Below, piece by piece: positions 41,575 to 48,829 of a stretch of 52,646 nucleotides of DNA. How positions within the stretch are numbered: position 1 is the stretch's first letter; each line of letters starts with the position of its first letter. The translations under genes and the position numbers were made by a program. A model generated the notes under the pieces. The model was not told the origin of the DNA and made no database searches. It saw nothing but the letters and a program-made list of their open reading frames with translations. Source of the DNA: Gemmatimonadales bacterium (GTDB taxonomy: Bacteria; Gemmatimonadota; Gemmatimonadetes; Gemmatimonadales; GWC2-71-9); the NCBI GenBank assembly GCA_025934955.1, contig JAICWE010000018.1, positions 1-52,646 on the forward strand, written 5' to 3'.

Positions 41575-43086
41575 GTGCCGAAGTTCTATCTCACCACCGC
41601 GATCGATTACTCCAACGGCGACCCGCACCTTGGCCACGCGCTCGAGAAGGTGGGGGCCGATTGCATCGCGCGCTATCGCCGCCTTCGCGGCGACGCGGTG
41701 CACTTCGTCATGGGCATGGATGAGCACAGTCAGTCGGTCATCCAGGCGGCGGCCAGGGGAGGCGTCGCCCCCCAGGAGTGGGTGGACCGGATGGCGGCGC
41801 GTTTCGCCGGGTTCTGGCGCCGGCTCGAGTGCAGCAACGACGACTGGATCCGCACCACTGAGCCGCGCCACGCGCGGGCGGTGACCGAACTGCTCCGCCG
41901 CATCGAGGCGAAGAATCCGGACGACCTGTTCGTCGCCGAGTACGAGGGGCTCTACTGCACCGGCTGCGAGGAGTTCAAGTCCGAATCCCAGATCGTCAAC
42001 GGGCACTGCATCGAGCACCCGACGCTCGAGCTCGTGCCGACGAGGGAGCGGAACCACTTCTTCCGCCTGAGCGCCTATCGCGACCGCGTGCTCGAAGCCA
42101 TCACCTCGGGCGCATTCCGGGTGGAACCGGCGATCCGCCGCAACGAAGTCGTGCGGCTGCTCGAGAGCGGACTGCAGGACATCTCGGTGTCGCGGGTGCG
42201 GCAGCCGTGGGGCATCCCCTTCCCCGGCGACGCGGAGCAGACGGTGTACGTCTGGTTCGACGCGCTGATCAATTACCTCGCCGCCGCCGGCTTTCCCGGC
42301 GCCGGTTACGAGCGCCTCTGGCCGGCGGACCTGCACGTCGTCGGCAAGGGCATCACCCGCTTCCACTGCGTCATCTGGCCGGCGATGCTCATCGCCGCGG
42401 GCATCGAGCTGCCCCGCGAGGTGTGGGCCCACGGCTACGTGCAGTGGGAGGGGACCAAGATGTCCAAGACCGCGGGCACCGCCGTCACGCTCGATGACGC
42501 GATCGCGCGGCACGGCCCCGATCCGCTGCGCTACTTCCTGCTGCGCGAGGTCGGCTTCGAGGCCGACGGCAACTTCAGCTGGGAGCGATACGACGAGCGC
42601 TACACGGCGGATCTCGCCGATGGCCTCGGCAACCTCGCGAGCCGCGGGCTGCAGATGATCGTGAAGTACCGCGGGGGCGTGGTGCCCGACGGTGGGCCGA
42701 CCTCGCTCGATGCGGCGGGCGCCGAGGCGGTCGAGCGCTACGCACAGGCGATGGACGCCCTCGATCTCCGCGCCGGCGCGGAGGCGGCGTGGGGACTCGT
42801 CGGCGCCGCGAATCTGTACGTGCAGACGACGGCGCCGTGGTCCTTGGCCAAGGCCGGCCGCGAGACGGAGCTCGACGGGGCGCTGGCCGCGGTGGCGCGC
42901 GCATTGTACCGCCTGGCCGTGCTGGCCAGTCCGTTCATGCCCGGCAAGGCGCGCGAGCTCTGGTCCGACCTCGGCCAGCCGGGCGACGCCGCGGCTGCCG
43001 ACTGGGCCTCGCTCGGGCATCCGCCGGTTTCGGGGCGGACCGTCGCCAAGCCCGCCGGGCTCTTCCCCAAGCCACTCCCCACCTGA
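41575..43086 (+). CDS. metG: Methionyl-tRNA synthetase
   Basis: A 503-residue class I synthetase. The HIGH motif is HLGH (17-20) in DYSNGDPHLGHALEKVGAD, and KMSKS is KMSKT (295-299) in VQWEGTKMSKTAGTAVTL. The connective zinc knuckle has CTGCEEF then CIEHP (CxxC...CxxH form). The anticodon domain ends near 503, so the C-terminal dimerisation (tRNA-binding) domain of longer forms is absent. The GTG start immediately abuts the stop of the RicT-like gene (no gap), so translation is probably coupled. This short form is normal for many bacteria. Confidence 0.95.
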   Translation: MPKFYLTTAIDYSNGDPHLGHALEKVGADCIARYRRLRGDAVHFVMGMDEHSQSVIQAAARGGVAPQEWVDRMAARFAGFWRRLECSNDDWIRTTEPRHARAVTELLRRIEAKNPDDLFVAEYEGLYCTGCEEFKSESQIVNGHCIEHPTLELVPTRERNHFFRLSAYRDRVLEAITSGAFRVEPAIRRNEVVRLLESGLQDISVSRVRQPWGIPFPGDAEQTVYVWFDALINYLAAAGFPGAGYERLWPADLHVVGKGITRFHCVIWPAMLIAAGIELPREVWAHGYVQWEGTKMSKTAGTAVTLDDAIARHGPDPLRYFLLREVGFEADGNFSWERYDERYTADLADGLGNLASRGLQMIVKYRGGVVPDGGPTSLDAAGAEAVERYAQAMDALDLRAGAEAAWGLVGAANLYVQTTAPWSLAKAGRETELDGALAAVARALYRLAVLASPFMPGKARELWSDLGQPGDAAAADWASLGHPPVSGRTVAKPAGLFPKPLPT

Positions 43087-43106
43087 GACTTAGCCGCGCC
43101 CGACCG

Positions 43107-43130
43107 TACAAACACCGCAGCTACAAACAC
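43107..43130 (+). repeat. Direct repeat TACAAACAC (two copies, 15 bp apart)
   Basis: TACAAACAC occurs at 43107-43115 and 43122-43130, an AT-rich exception in a GC-rich gap between metG and the M23 gene. The spacing is about one and a half helical turns. It lies 33-56 bases upstream of the predicted -35 and could be a regulator site. Confidence 0.4.
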
Positions 43131-43143
43131 GACAGTCAAGGAG

Positions 43144-43191
43144 TTGGACGTGATCCAAATCCTTGACTCACCTCTGGGGCAGGCTGATACT
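43144..43191 (+). promoter_or_regulatory. Promoter of the M23 gene (TTGACT/GATACT) with an upstream inverted repeat
   Basis: TTGACT (43163-43168), 17 bases, GATACT (43186-43191). Just upstream an inverted repeat TTGGA-CGTGA-TCCAA (43144-43158) ends four bases before the -35, a common position for an activator or repressor. Transcription would start near 43198, leaving about 58 bases before the ATG at 43256. Confidence 0.55.
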
Positions 43192-43255
43192 AACCCGGCA
43201 ACGGCAGACAGGAAAACGGGCCGGGCAGGTCCTCAAGTCGGGAGACGCCATTCGC

Positions 43256-44179
43256 ATGGCCAAGCGCCGATACACCGTCGTGCTTGTGCCCCACGACTCC
43301 GAGCCCTCGCGCATCGTCGAGGTCTCCTGGAAGCTCGTGCGCATGGGCGTGCTCGGTGCCGGCATCTGCGTGCTCCTGGCATTTCTGCTCGGCGTCGCGG
43401 CACTCGCCCGCGGGGTCGGCTATCATCGCAATACCGACCTCGAGCGACAGAATCAGGCACTCGCCACCCAGCTCGACACGCTCCACGCCCGCCTCACCAC
43501 GCTCAACGACACCCTCCGGCAGATTTCGCAGCGCGATGCGCACATCCGGCTGCTCGCCAACCTCGATCCGATCGACCCGCAGGTCCGCGCCGCCGGCATC
43601 GGCGGGCCGGCGCCGACGCGGCACGAGGATGAGCCGTCGGGCGTGCTGGGACAGCGCACCGCCGACATCCTGGTGGATCTGAATGCCCTGATCCGGCGGG
43701 CCGACCTGCTGGCGCAGTCGTTTCGTGAGGCGGCCGACAGCCTCAAGTCGCACAACGACCGGCTGGCGGCGACGCCGTCCATCATGCCGACGCAGGGCTG
43801 GCTCTCGAGCGCGTTCGCGTCGATGCGCGAGCATCCGATCCTCCACATCGCGCGGCCGCACGAGGGCATCGACGTCTCCGCTCCCGCGGGCTCGCCGATC
43901 GAGGCGCCCGCGGCCGGCACCGTCATCTCGAGCGGCTGGGAGACCGGCTACGGCAACACCATCGAGATCGACCACGGCTACGGCATCGTGACCCGCTTCG
44001 CCCACGCGTCGAAGCTGCTGGCCCGCACGGGCCAGCACGTGTCACGGGGACAGAAGATCGCGCTGGTGGGCAGCACCGGCCTCGCGACCGGGCCGCACCT
44101 CCACTACGAGGTGCACGTGAACGGCCGAGCGGTCGACCCGCTCAAGTACGTGTTGCCGGATCGCGTGATCGCGGACTGA
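43256..44179 (+). CDS. M23 family metallopeptidase (membrane-anchored, LytM-like)
   Basis: A 307-residue protein. Short cytoplasmic basic start (MAKRRYTVVLVPHDSEPSR), a transmembrane helix (about 30-57), a coiled coil (TDLERQNQALATQLDTLHAR), and a C-terminal LytM/M23 domain. The zinc ligands are in HEGIDVSAPAGSPIEAPAAG (H and D) and GPHLHYEVHVNGRAVDP (second His pair). These enzymes cut peptide cross-links in peptidoglycan or, when degenerate, activate amidases. Here all metal residues appear present. ATG 43256 with GGGAG about eleven bases upstream; longer in-frame alternatives lie upstream of the promoter. A terminator follows at 44206. Confidence 0.9.
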   Translation: MAKRRYTVVLVPHDSEPSRIVEVSWKLVRMGVLGAGICVLLAFLLGVAALARGVGYHRNTDLERQNQALATQLDTLHARLTTLNDTLRQISQRDAHIRLLANLDPIDPQVRAAGIGGPAPTRHEDEPSGVLGQRTADILVDLNALIRRADLLAQSFREAADSLKSHNDRLAATPSIMPTQGWLSSAFASMREHPILHIARPHEGIDVSAPAGSPIEAPAAGTVISSGWETGYGNTIEIDHGYGIVTRFAHASKLLARTGQHVSRGQKIALVGSTGLATGPHLHYEVHVNGRAVDPLKYVLPDRVIAD

Positions 44180-44205
44180 GCGCGGGATGCGGGCAAAGGC
44201 GAGAC

Positions 44206-44232
44206 GCGGGGCTCCGGGTAGCGGAGCCCCGC
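44206..44232. terminator. Bidirectional hairpin terminator between the M23 and DUF488 genes
   Basis: GCGGGGCTCCG and CGGAGCCCCGC (11 bp perfect stem) enclose a five-base loop; TGGCGTTTC follows on the plus strand. The element sits in the 71 bp between two convergent genes. Confidence 0.75.
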
Positions 44233-44250
44233 TGGCGTTTCGGCCGCCGC

Positions 44251-44715
44251 TCACTCGTCGACCGGAAACAGGTTGACGATCTTCAGCGGCACCCGCTTCG
44301 CCAGCGCCGCCGCGACCAGGCTGCGGTGGCAGTGCGCCGGATCGGACTCGAAGCAGAGGAGGCACGCGCGCGTGCCGCCGCGGACGATGTCGGCCAGCGT
44401 GTCGAGCTCTTCCTGTGCCTCCGGGCTGGCCATGTGCTCGAGGAAGATCGCGCGCATCTCGTCGTGCCGGCCGGCGCGGGCCGCCGCGCGTCCATCTGCC
44501 GGCGTACCCAGTCCGCGGAGGTGAAGGTAGTCGATGCCGACGCTCGCGAGATTGGCCGCGAGCGCCGACTTGGAGAAGCCCGGGAGGCGCGAGCTCGCCA
44601 CGGCGCGCACGTCCACCAGCAGCGCGACGCGATCGTCCTGGAGCGTGCGGAGAAAGCTGCTCATCGTCGCGGCCTGATAGCCGATCGTCGCGATGGATTT
44701 CGGGCGCGGCGGCAT
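44251..44715 (-). CDS. DUF488 family protein
   Basis: A 154-residue protein starting MPPRPKSIATIGYQAATM with an AGGATC site upstream. It shows the DUF488 pattern: TIGYQ near the start, LLVDVRAVASSRLPGFSK, YLHLRGLGTP, and LLCFESDPAHCHRSLVAAAL near the end with the conserved C..H.R. DUF488 has no firm biochemical role; proteins of the group are suspected to bind nucleotides or nucleic acid. Here it is the last gene of the TPM operon, 12 bp after a lipoprotein gene. Cytoplasmic. Confidence 0.85.
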   Translation of the reverse strand: MPPRPKSIATIGYQAATMSSFLRTLQDDRVALLVDVRAVASSRLPGFSKSALAANLASVGIDYLHLRGLGTPADGRAAARAGRHDEMRAIFLEHMASPEAQEELDTLADIVRGGTRACLLCFESDPAHCHRSLVAAALAKRVPLKIVNLFPVDE

Positions 44716-44727
44716 CGCCGATCCTGT

Positions 44728-45225
44728 TCAGCCGCCGTGGTGCGCGGCGGCATGATGCTCCTGCCGCTGGAAGGCGAGAAAATCATGGATGGCGCGGACG
44801 ACCTCGGGCGACTGCGCCCGCAGCCGGAGCGCACTGCCGCGGGGCAGGTCTTCCACCAGGTAGGTGATCTCGCTCCGATGCGCGGCCATGACGCCGGTGC
44901 CCGGCACCGCGCGGTCGTGCACGAACCCCGGCAGGCGGAAGTCGCCGGCACCGAAGCTGGCGGCGATCTGTCGCATGTGCTCGCGGATCTGCCGGGTGCC
45001 CGCGGTGTCGGCGTCGTCGCGCTGGAGCTCGATCCGGCCGCCGTCGTCGAGCGGCTCGAAGATGTGGGTCGAGGTGTACTGGTCCACACCCATCGCCGTC
45101 CTGCCGCGGGCCTGGACCGCGGCGTAGGCCGAGTCGGTCGCCGCGGCCGAACGACGCGCCGCTGCGCTCGTGTGGTCGCCACATGCAACCACGACGGCGA
45201 GAGCCCCGAACAGGACCGAGCGCAC
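44728..45225 (-). CDS. Lipoprotein of unknown function with His-rich C-terminus (165 aa)
   Basis: GTG at 45225 with a GGGAG site. Lipoprotein signal RSVLFGALAVVVAC (Cys 15). The mature domain has MGVDQYTSTHIFEPLDDGGR, TRQIREHMRQIAASFGAGDF, and FVHDRAVPGTGVMAAHRSEI, then a C-terminal FLAFQRQEHHAAAHHGG. Several His residues (YTSTHIF, REHMRQ, FVHDRAV, the tail) could bind a metal. Homologues, as I recall, are often left unnamed or carry an unsupported carbamoyltransferase label; nothing here supports that. It lies 12 bp after lemA and 12 bp before the DUF488 gene, so it is part of the operon. Confidence 0.7.
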   Translation of the reverse strand: MRSVLFGALAVVVACGDHTSAAARRSAAATDSAYAAVQARGRTAMGVDQYTSTHIFEPLDDGGRIELQRDDADTAGTRQIREHMRQIAASFGAGDFRLPGFVHDRAVPGTGVMAAHRSEITYLVEDLPRGSALRLRAQSPEVVRAIHDFLAFQRQEHHAAAHHGG

Positions 45226-45237
45226 CGCGGGATCTCC

Positions 45238-45801
45238 CTAGAACTTCACCTGCGGCGTGCCCTGCTGCGCCTCGGCGGTCGCCTGGAAGTACGGCCGCGG
45301 CTTCCCGATGCCGAACACCTTCGCCGTGATGTTGTACGGGAAGCGGCGGATGTAGGCGTTGAGATCGTTCACCGCGCTGTTGTAGTCGGTACGCGCGACG
45401 GCGACGCGGTTCTCGGTCCCTTCGAGCTGATCCTGGAGCTGCTTGAAGTTCTCGCTGGAGCGGAGCTGCGGGTAATTCTCCGAAATTGCGAGCAGGCGGC
45501 CGAGACCCGCGGTGAGCTGCGCGTCGGCGTTGGCCATCCCCTGCACGTCGCCCGACTGGACCGCGCCAGCCAGCTTGCTGCGCGCGTTGGCGATCGAGAT
45601 GAACACGGTGTCCTCCTGCTTGGTGATGCCCTTCACCGTGGCCACCAGGTTCGGAATCAGATCGGCGCGGCGCTGGAGCTGGGTCTGGATCTGCCCCTGC
45701 GCCTGATTCACCTTTTCGTCCAGCGTCTGGATCGTGTTGTAGCCGCAGCCGCCCACCAGGGTGAGGGCCAGGAGCCAGATCGCGGTCTTCGCGCGGTTCA
45801 T
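45238..45801 (-). CDS. lemA: LemA family protein
   Basis: A 187-residue membrane-associated helical protein. ATG 45801 overlaps the preceding gene's stop by 4 bp. The N-terminal segment (AIWLLALTLVGGCGYN) is a lipoprotein or signal-anchor sequence with lipobox VGGC. The rest is the LemA helical bundle: LDEKVNQAQGQIQTQLQRRA, DLIPNLVATVKGI, and AVNDLNAYIRRFPYNITAKV with the conserved FP region, ending PQVKF. LemA is widespread, usually next to TPM-domain genes, as here; its role is unresolved (envelope or stress related). Confidence 0.92.
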   Translation of the reverse strand: MNRAKTAIWLLALTLVGGCGYNTIQTLDEKVNQAQGQIQTQLQRRADLIPNLVATVKGITKQEDTVFISIANARSKLAGAVQSGDVQGMANADAQLTAGLGRLLAISENYPQLRSSENFKQLQDQLEGTENRVAVARTDYNSAVNDLNAYIRRFPYNITAKVFGIGKPRPYFQATAEAQQGTPQVKF

Positions 45802-46520
45802 CGCACGTCTCCAAGCTGAAGTTGGTCCAGGTACCGGGTCAGCCGCTCGAGCGCGTCGAGATATGCCTCGAACTGCGCCGCCGTCGAGCGCCGCCGCCGC
45901 TCGCGCCGGTGACGCACCACCTCGGCCAGCGCCTCCGCCGGAAAGCCCACCAGCGCCGCGATCGCGTCCGCCAGCGACACGGCATCGCTCGGCGGTTCGT
46001 GCCCGAGCAGCACCAGCAGCGACCGGCCGAGCAGCAGCACCGTCGAGACGCTCTCCGCCGCCACCCGGCCGAGCCCAACCGGGTCGCTCGACAACACCGT
46101 GTAGCCCTGCCGAAGCCGGAGCAGCTTGCCCCGCGCCTCGCGCTCGAGCGCCCGCCGCAGATCGGCCGGCGCGACGCGCACTCCCATCAGCGGGTCGCTG
46201 CCGCGGAGCACCTGGCAGGCGGTCCGCATGTCGGTGATCTCGAGGGGAAACGAGTCGCCGGCGGCGCGCCACTCGTCGTCGGTGAGCAGGAGCGGCGGCT
46301 CCGGCGTCGCCTTGCGCCACGCGCGGAATGCGGGTCCCAGCGCGCGCAGCGTGGTCGGCGGCAGCGCGCCGGCTACGAGCAGGAGGTTGATGTCGCTGCG
46401 GCCCTCGAGCCAGTCGCCACGCACCGCGGAGCCGTAGAGGACGGCTGCGTAGCCCTGGCCCAGCGCGCGATCCACGTCGCTGAGAAACGGCTCGACGACC
46501 TTCGCGACCGCATCGCGCAT
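45798..46520 (-). CDS. Nucleotidyltransferase-fold protein with SDIN in place of SDxD (240 aa)
   Basis: The N-terminal 100 residues match the minimal nucleotidyltransferase (MNT/aminoglycoside-type) fold: VLYGSAVRGDWLEGRSDINL. The GS is G30-S31 and the metal motif should be DxD but reads D43-I-N45. A later FPLEITDMRTA may hold the third carboxylate. The C-terminal 140 residues are helical (substrate- or partner-binding type, with EALAEVVRHRRERRRRSTAA). The ATG at 46520 follows the TPM stop with no gap, and the end overlaps lemA by 4 bp. It has no HEPN partner in the classical order. Loss of one Asp may abolish catalysis or change metal use. Confidence 0.75.
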   Translation of the reverse strand: MRDAVAKVVEPFLSDVDRALGQGYAAVLYGSAVRGDWLEGRSDINLLLVAGALPPTTLRALGPAFRAWRKATPEPPLLLTDDEWRAAGDSFPLEITDMRTACQVLRGSDPLMGVRVAPADLRRALEREARGKLLRLRQGYTVLSSDPVGLGRVAAESVSTVLLLGRSLLVLLGHEPPSDAVSLADAIAALVGFPAEALAEVVRHRRERRRRSTAAQFEAYLDALERLTRYLDQLQLGDVR

Positions 46521-47420
46521 CTAGAAGCGTCCTCCGGAGCCGCCGCCACTGAACCCGCCCCCGCCACCGAAGCCGCCGAACCCGCCACCGCCGCCCCCAC
46601 CTCCACCACCGAAGCCGCCGAACCCCCCGCCGCCGCCCCCGCCCCAACCTCCGCCACCGCCCCAGCCGCCGCCGATCCACGGGCCACCCCAATATATGCC
46701 GCCCCGGCGCCCTCTACGGCTCAGCAGCGACATCACCAGGAAGAAGATGATGAACGCGATCGGCAGCCAGTTGGGACCGCCGCCGCCGCCGCCGCTCGGC
46801 ACCGGCAGCGGGTACGAGGTGAGCGTCGTATCGCTCACGCCGAAGCCGCGAGCGATCGCGGATGCGAGCGTGCGGACGCCGGCGTTGATGGCCGGCCCGT
46901 ACTGCTCCTGCGCGAGGTACGGTCCCATCACGTCGCGCCGCACGGTGCCGGCGGTGGCGTCGGTGATGATTCCCTCGAGCCCCTGCCCCACCTCGATGCG
47001 AACGCGCCCGGTGCCCGGCTGATGATTCTGCCGCGGCACGACGAGGAGCACGAGTCCGGCGTTCCGCTTCGCCTGGCCGATCTCCGCCTTGGCGCCGACA
47101 CCCCACTTGCGGCCGATCGCGAGCGCGACCTCCGCCTCATCGCGATCGCCGATCGTCGGCAGCGTGACCACCGCCATTTCGGCGCCGGTGGCGGCCTGCA
47201 ATCGCTGGATGAGGTTCTGGAGGTCCTGCTGCTCGGAGGCCTGGAGCAGGCCGGCCGCATCGGTCACGTAGCCGGTTGGCTGGGCGGGAAAGAGCCGCTC
47301 GACCGCGCTCTGCTGCGCATGCGCGGCGCGCACGAGCAGCGGCAGCAGCGCCAGCGCGAGCAGCAGCCCGAGTTGTAGCGTCACTGACGCGCGGATAGCT
47401 TTGGCTCGTGACCCGATCAC
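46521..47420 (-). CDS. TPM-domain protein with Gly/Trp-rich C-terminus (YgcG-like)
   Basis: A 299-residue protein. I use the GTG at 47420: AAGGGG lies five bases upstream and the result (IGSRAKAIRASVTLQLGLLL...AHAQ) is a full signal peptide; the GTG at 47384 is the main alternative. The TPM domain (about 40-185) has TGYVTDAAGLL, the helix with LQNLIQRLQAATGAEMAVVT, GRKWGVG, KRNAGLVLLVVP, and GQGLEGIITDATAGTVRRD. One transmembrane helix (LPIAFIIFFLVMSLL) precedes a tail made almost only of Gly with Phe/Trp. TPM proteins include photosystem-repair phosphatases and LemA partners. First gene of the five-gene operon. Confidence 0.88.
   Translation of the reverse strand: MIGSRAKAIRASVTLQLGLLLALALLPLLVRAAHAQQSAVERLFPAQPTGYVTDAAGLLQASEQQDLQNLIQRLQAATGAEMAVVTLPTIGDRDEAEVALAIGRKWGVGAKAEIGQAKRNAGLVLLVVPRQNHQPGTGRVRIEVGQGLEGIITDATAGTVRRDVMGPYLAQEQYGPAINAGVRTLASAIARGFGVSDTTLTSYPLPVPSGGGGGGPNWLPIAFIIFFLVMSLLSRRGRRGGIYWGGPWIGGGWGGGGGWGGGGGGGFGGFGGGGGGGGGGFGGFGGGGGFSGGGSGGRF
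46524..46695 (-). repeat. Low-complexity Gly/Phe/Trp-coding tract in the TPM gene
   Basis: A C-rich (plus strand) tract encodes the Gly-rich tail. A 19 bp unit (CCACCGAAGCCGCCGAACC) recurs at 46564 and 46606, a 42-base (14-codon) period, which suggests growth by slippage. It is a coding repeat, not an array of spacers. Confidence 0.7.
47373..47401 (+). promoter_or_regulatory. Predicted promoter (TTGTAG, 17 bp, TAGCTT), leaderless
   Basis: TTGTAG (47373-47378), 17 bases, TAGCTT (47396-47401), then six bases to the GTG at 47408. It is located inside the signal-peptide coding region of the divergent TPM gene. No ribosome site precedes the GTG. Confidence 0.55.
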
Positions 47421-48163
47421 TCGCACCCCTTGTACCGGTGTTGCTGCTGGCCGCGGCGTGCGGCGGACCCCGGACGGTCGTCGTGCGCGTGTCCGAGCCG
47501 GGCACCGATTCCGCGCCCGCGCCGGCCGCGGGCATCGGCGTCGTGGCGTTGCCGTACGATCGCGACAGCGTGATCTCGGCGCTGGAGCGGCGGGCCGGCT
47601 CGCCACGTCCGTCCACCGCCGCGCTCGATTCGTTGTTCGCCCGCTTCCGCGGTCCGTTCGTCGCCTACACCCGCGCCAGCCTGGCGGCGACGGCGCTCGG
47701 CGACACCGTGTCGCGGCTCCAGCGTCGGGCCGACTCGCTCCCGCGCGACGGCGCCGAGGCGCGGGCGCTGGCCACGCGCATTGCGGAGCGGCGGGGCGCG
47801 CTGTCGGCGCTCGAGGCGGAACGCGACAGCGCCCAGCGCGCGCTCGACCGCGCGCGGACCGAGTTCGATGCCCGCGGCGACAGCCTGCGGGCGCGGATTC
47901 GCCGGTGGGAAGATAGCACCTACCAGGGCTACGACAGCATCGTGGATGCTTTGGTGCTGCGCAGTGCGTCGACGCCGACCACCGACACCACGAACGCGAC
48001 CGGCTGGGCTCGCCTGACGCTGCGAGGCCCGGGACCGTGGTGGATCTATGTGCAGGCGTGGGACGCGGGCGATCCCAACGCCGAGTGGTACTGGAACGTG
48101 CGCGCCGCCGGTGACACCGTGCTGCTCACGCCGGCCAACGGCCGGCACAAACCGAAATACTGA
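47408..48163 (+). CDS. Lipoprotein with coiled coil, function unknown (251 aa)
   Basis: GTG 47408 starts a lipoprotein signal (TRSLAPLVPVLLLAAAC; Cys 18). Residues about 50-165 are helical and Arg/Ala/Asp-rich with coiled-coil character (SRLQRRADSLPRDG, ERRGALSALEAERDSAQ, RARTEFDARGDSLRARI). Residues about 195-251 form a small beta domain (GWARLTLRGPGPWWIYVQAW, ending NGRHKPKY) that resembles a carboxypeptidase-regulatory-like or Ig-like strand set. No family is named. The leaderless promoter six bases upstream overlaps the divergent TPM start. Confidence 0.68.
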   Translation: MTRSLAPLVPVLLLAAACGGPRTVVVRVSEPGTDSAPAPAAGIGVVALPYDRDSVISALERRAGSPRPSTAALDSLFARFRGPFVAYTRASLAATALGDTVSRLQRRADSLPRDGAEARALATRIAERRGALSALEAERDSAQRALDRARTEFDARGDSLRARIRRWEDSTYQGYDSIVDALVLRSASTPTTDTTNATGWARLTLRGPGPWWIYVQAWDAGDPNAEWYWNVRAAGDTVLLTPANGRHKPKY

Positions 48164-48190
48164 ACCGAAACAGTGAACGGAGAACGGCGC

Positions 48191-48829
48191 GTGCGTCCTT
48201 CTGTCTCTCGTGTCCTTCCGGCGCTCGCGCTGCTGGCCGCCACCGCGTTCGCGGTGCCCGCGCGGGCGCAGACGGCCGCGTCCGATCCGCTGGCGGCTCG
48301 CTCCATCGGCTCGGCCACCGCGCCGGTGACGGTCTACGAGATGTCGGACTTCCAGTGCCCCTACTGCCGGCGGCACGCAATGGAGACGCTGCCGACGATC
48401 GAACGCGAGTACGTCGCCACCGGCAAGGTGCGCTGGGTCTTCATCAACTTCCCGCTGACGCAGATCCACCCCAACGCAGCCGCCGCCGCCGAGTTCGCGA
48501 TGTGCGCGGCGCACGCCGGCAAGTTCTGGCCGGTGCACGATCTGCTCTACAAGTACCAGCCGGTGTGGGCGCCGCTCAAGCAGCCCGGCGCATTCCTCAT
48601 GACGCTGGCGGACTCGGTCGGACTCAAGCGCGCCGACGTGCAACCCTGCCTCGAGTCGCACCAGGGGCAGAAGGAGGTCGAAGCCGACGCGGCGGGCGCC
48701 GAGCGCTCCGGTGCGGCGAGCACGCCGTCGTTCTACATCGAGGGCGGACTGATGGCGGGCGCCGCGCCGGTGGCGGTGTTCCGGCAGGTGCTGGACTCGA
48801 TCTACGCGGTGAAGACGAAGGGCCGCTAA
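48191..48829 (+). CDS. DsbA-family thioredoxin-fold protein, exported
   Basis: A 212-residue protein. GTG at 48191 with GGAG eight bases upstream gives a regular signal peptide (RPSVSRVLPALALLAATAFAVPARAQ); an in-frame GTG at 48173 lacks a ribosome site. The DsbA-type active site is EMSDFQCPYCRRHA (C56, C59), followed by WVFINFPLTQIHPNA, AAAAEFAMCAAHAGKFW, and the cis-Pro loop ASTPSFYIEG. It is probably a periplasmic thiol oxidase or isomerase of the DsbA/BdbD type. Two more cysteines (C101 and C145) are present. Its stop overlaps the convergent CPBP gene end by 4 bp. Confidence 0.88.
   Translation: MRPSVSRVLPALALLAATAFAVPARAQTAASDPLAARSIGSATAPVTVYEMSDFQCPYCRRHAMETLPTIEREYVATGKVRWVFINFPLTQIHPNAAAAAEFAMCAAHAGKFWPVHDLLYKYQPVWAPLKQPGAFLMTLADSVGLKRADVQPCLESHQGQKEVEADAAGAERSGAASTPSFYIEGGLMAGAAPVAVFRQVLDSIYAVKTKGR

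Noticed and set aside
43144..43632. Frame of 162 codons overlapping the start of the M23 gene, with AAGGAG in front
   Set aside because: The N-terminus reads through the predicted promoter and the C-terminus becomes Arg/His/Ala-rich shadow sequence of the M23 gene. No domain is seen.
46524..46695. Repetitive C-rich tract considered as a CRISPR-like or intergenic repeat
   Set aside because: It is in frame within the TPM gene and encodes a Gly/Phe/Trp tail; there are no spacers of constant length.
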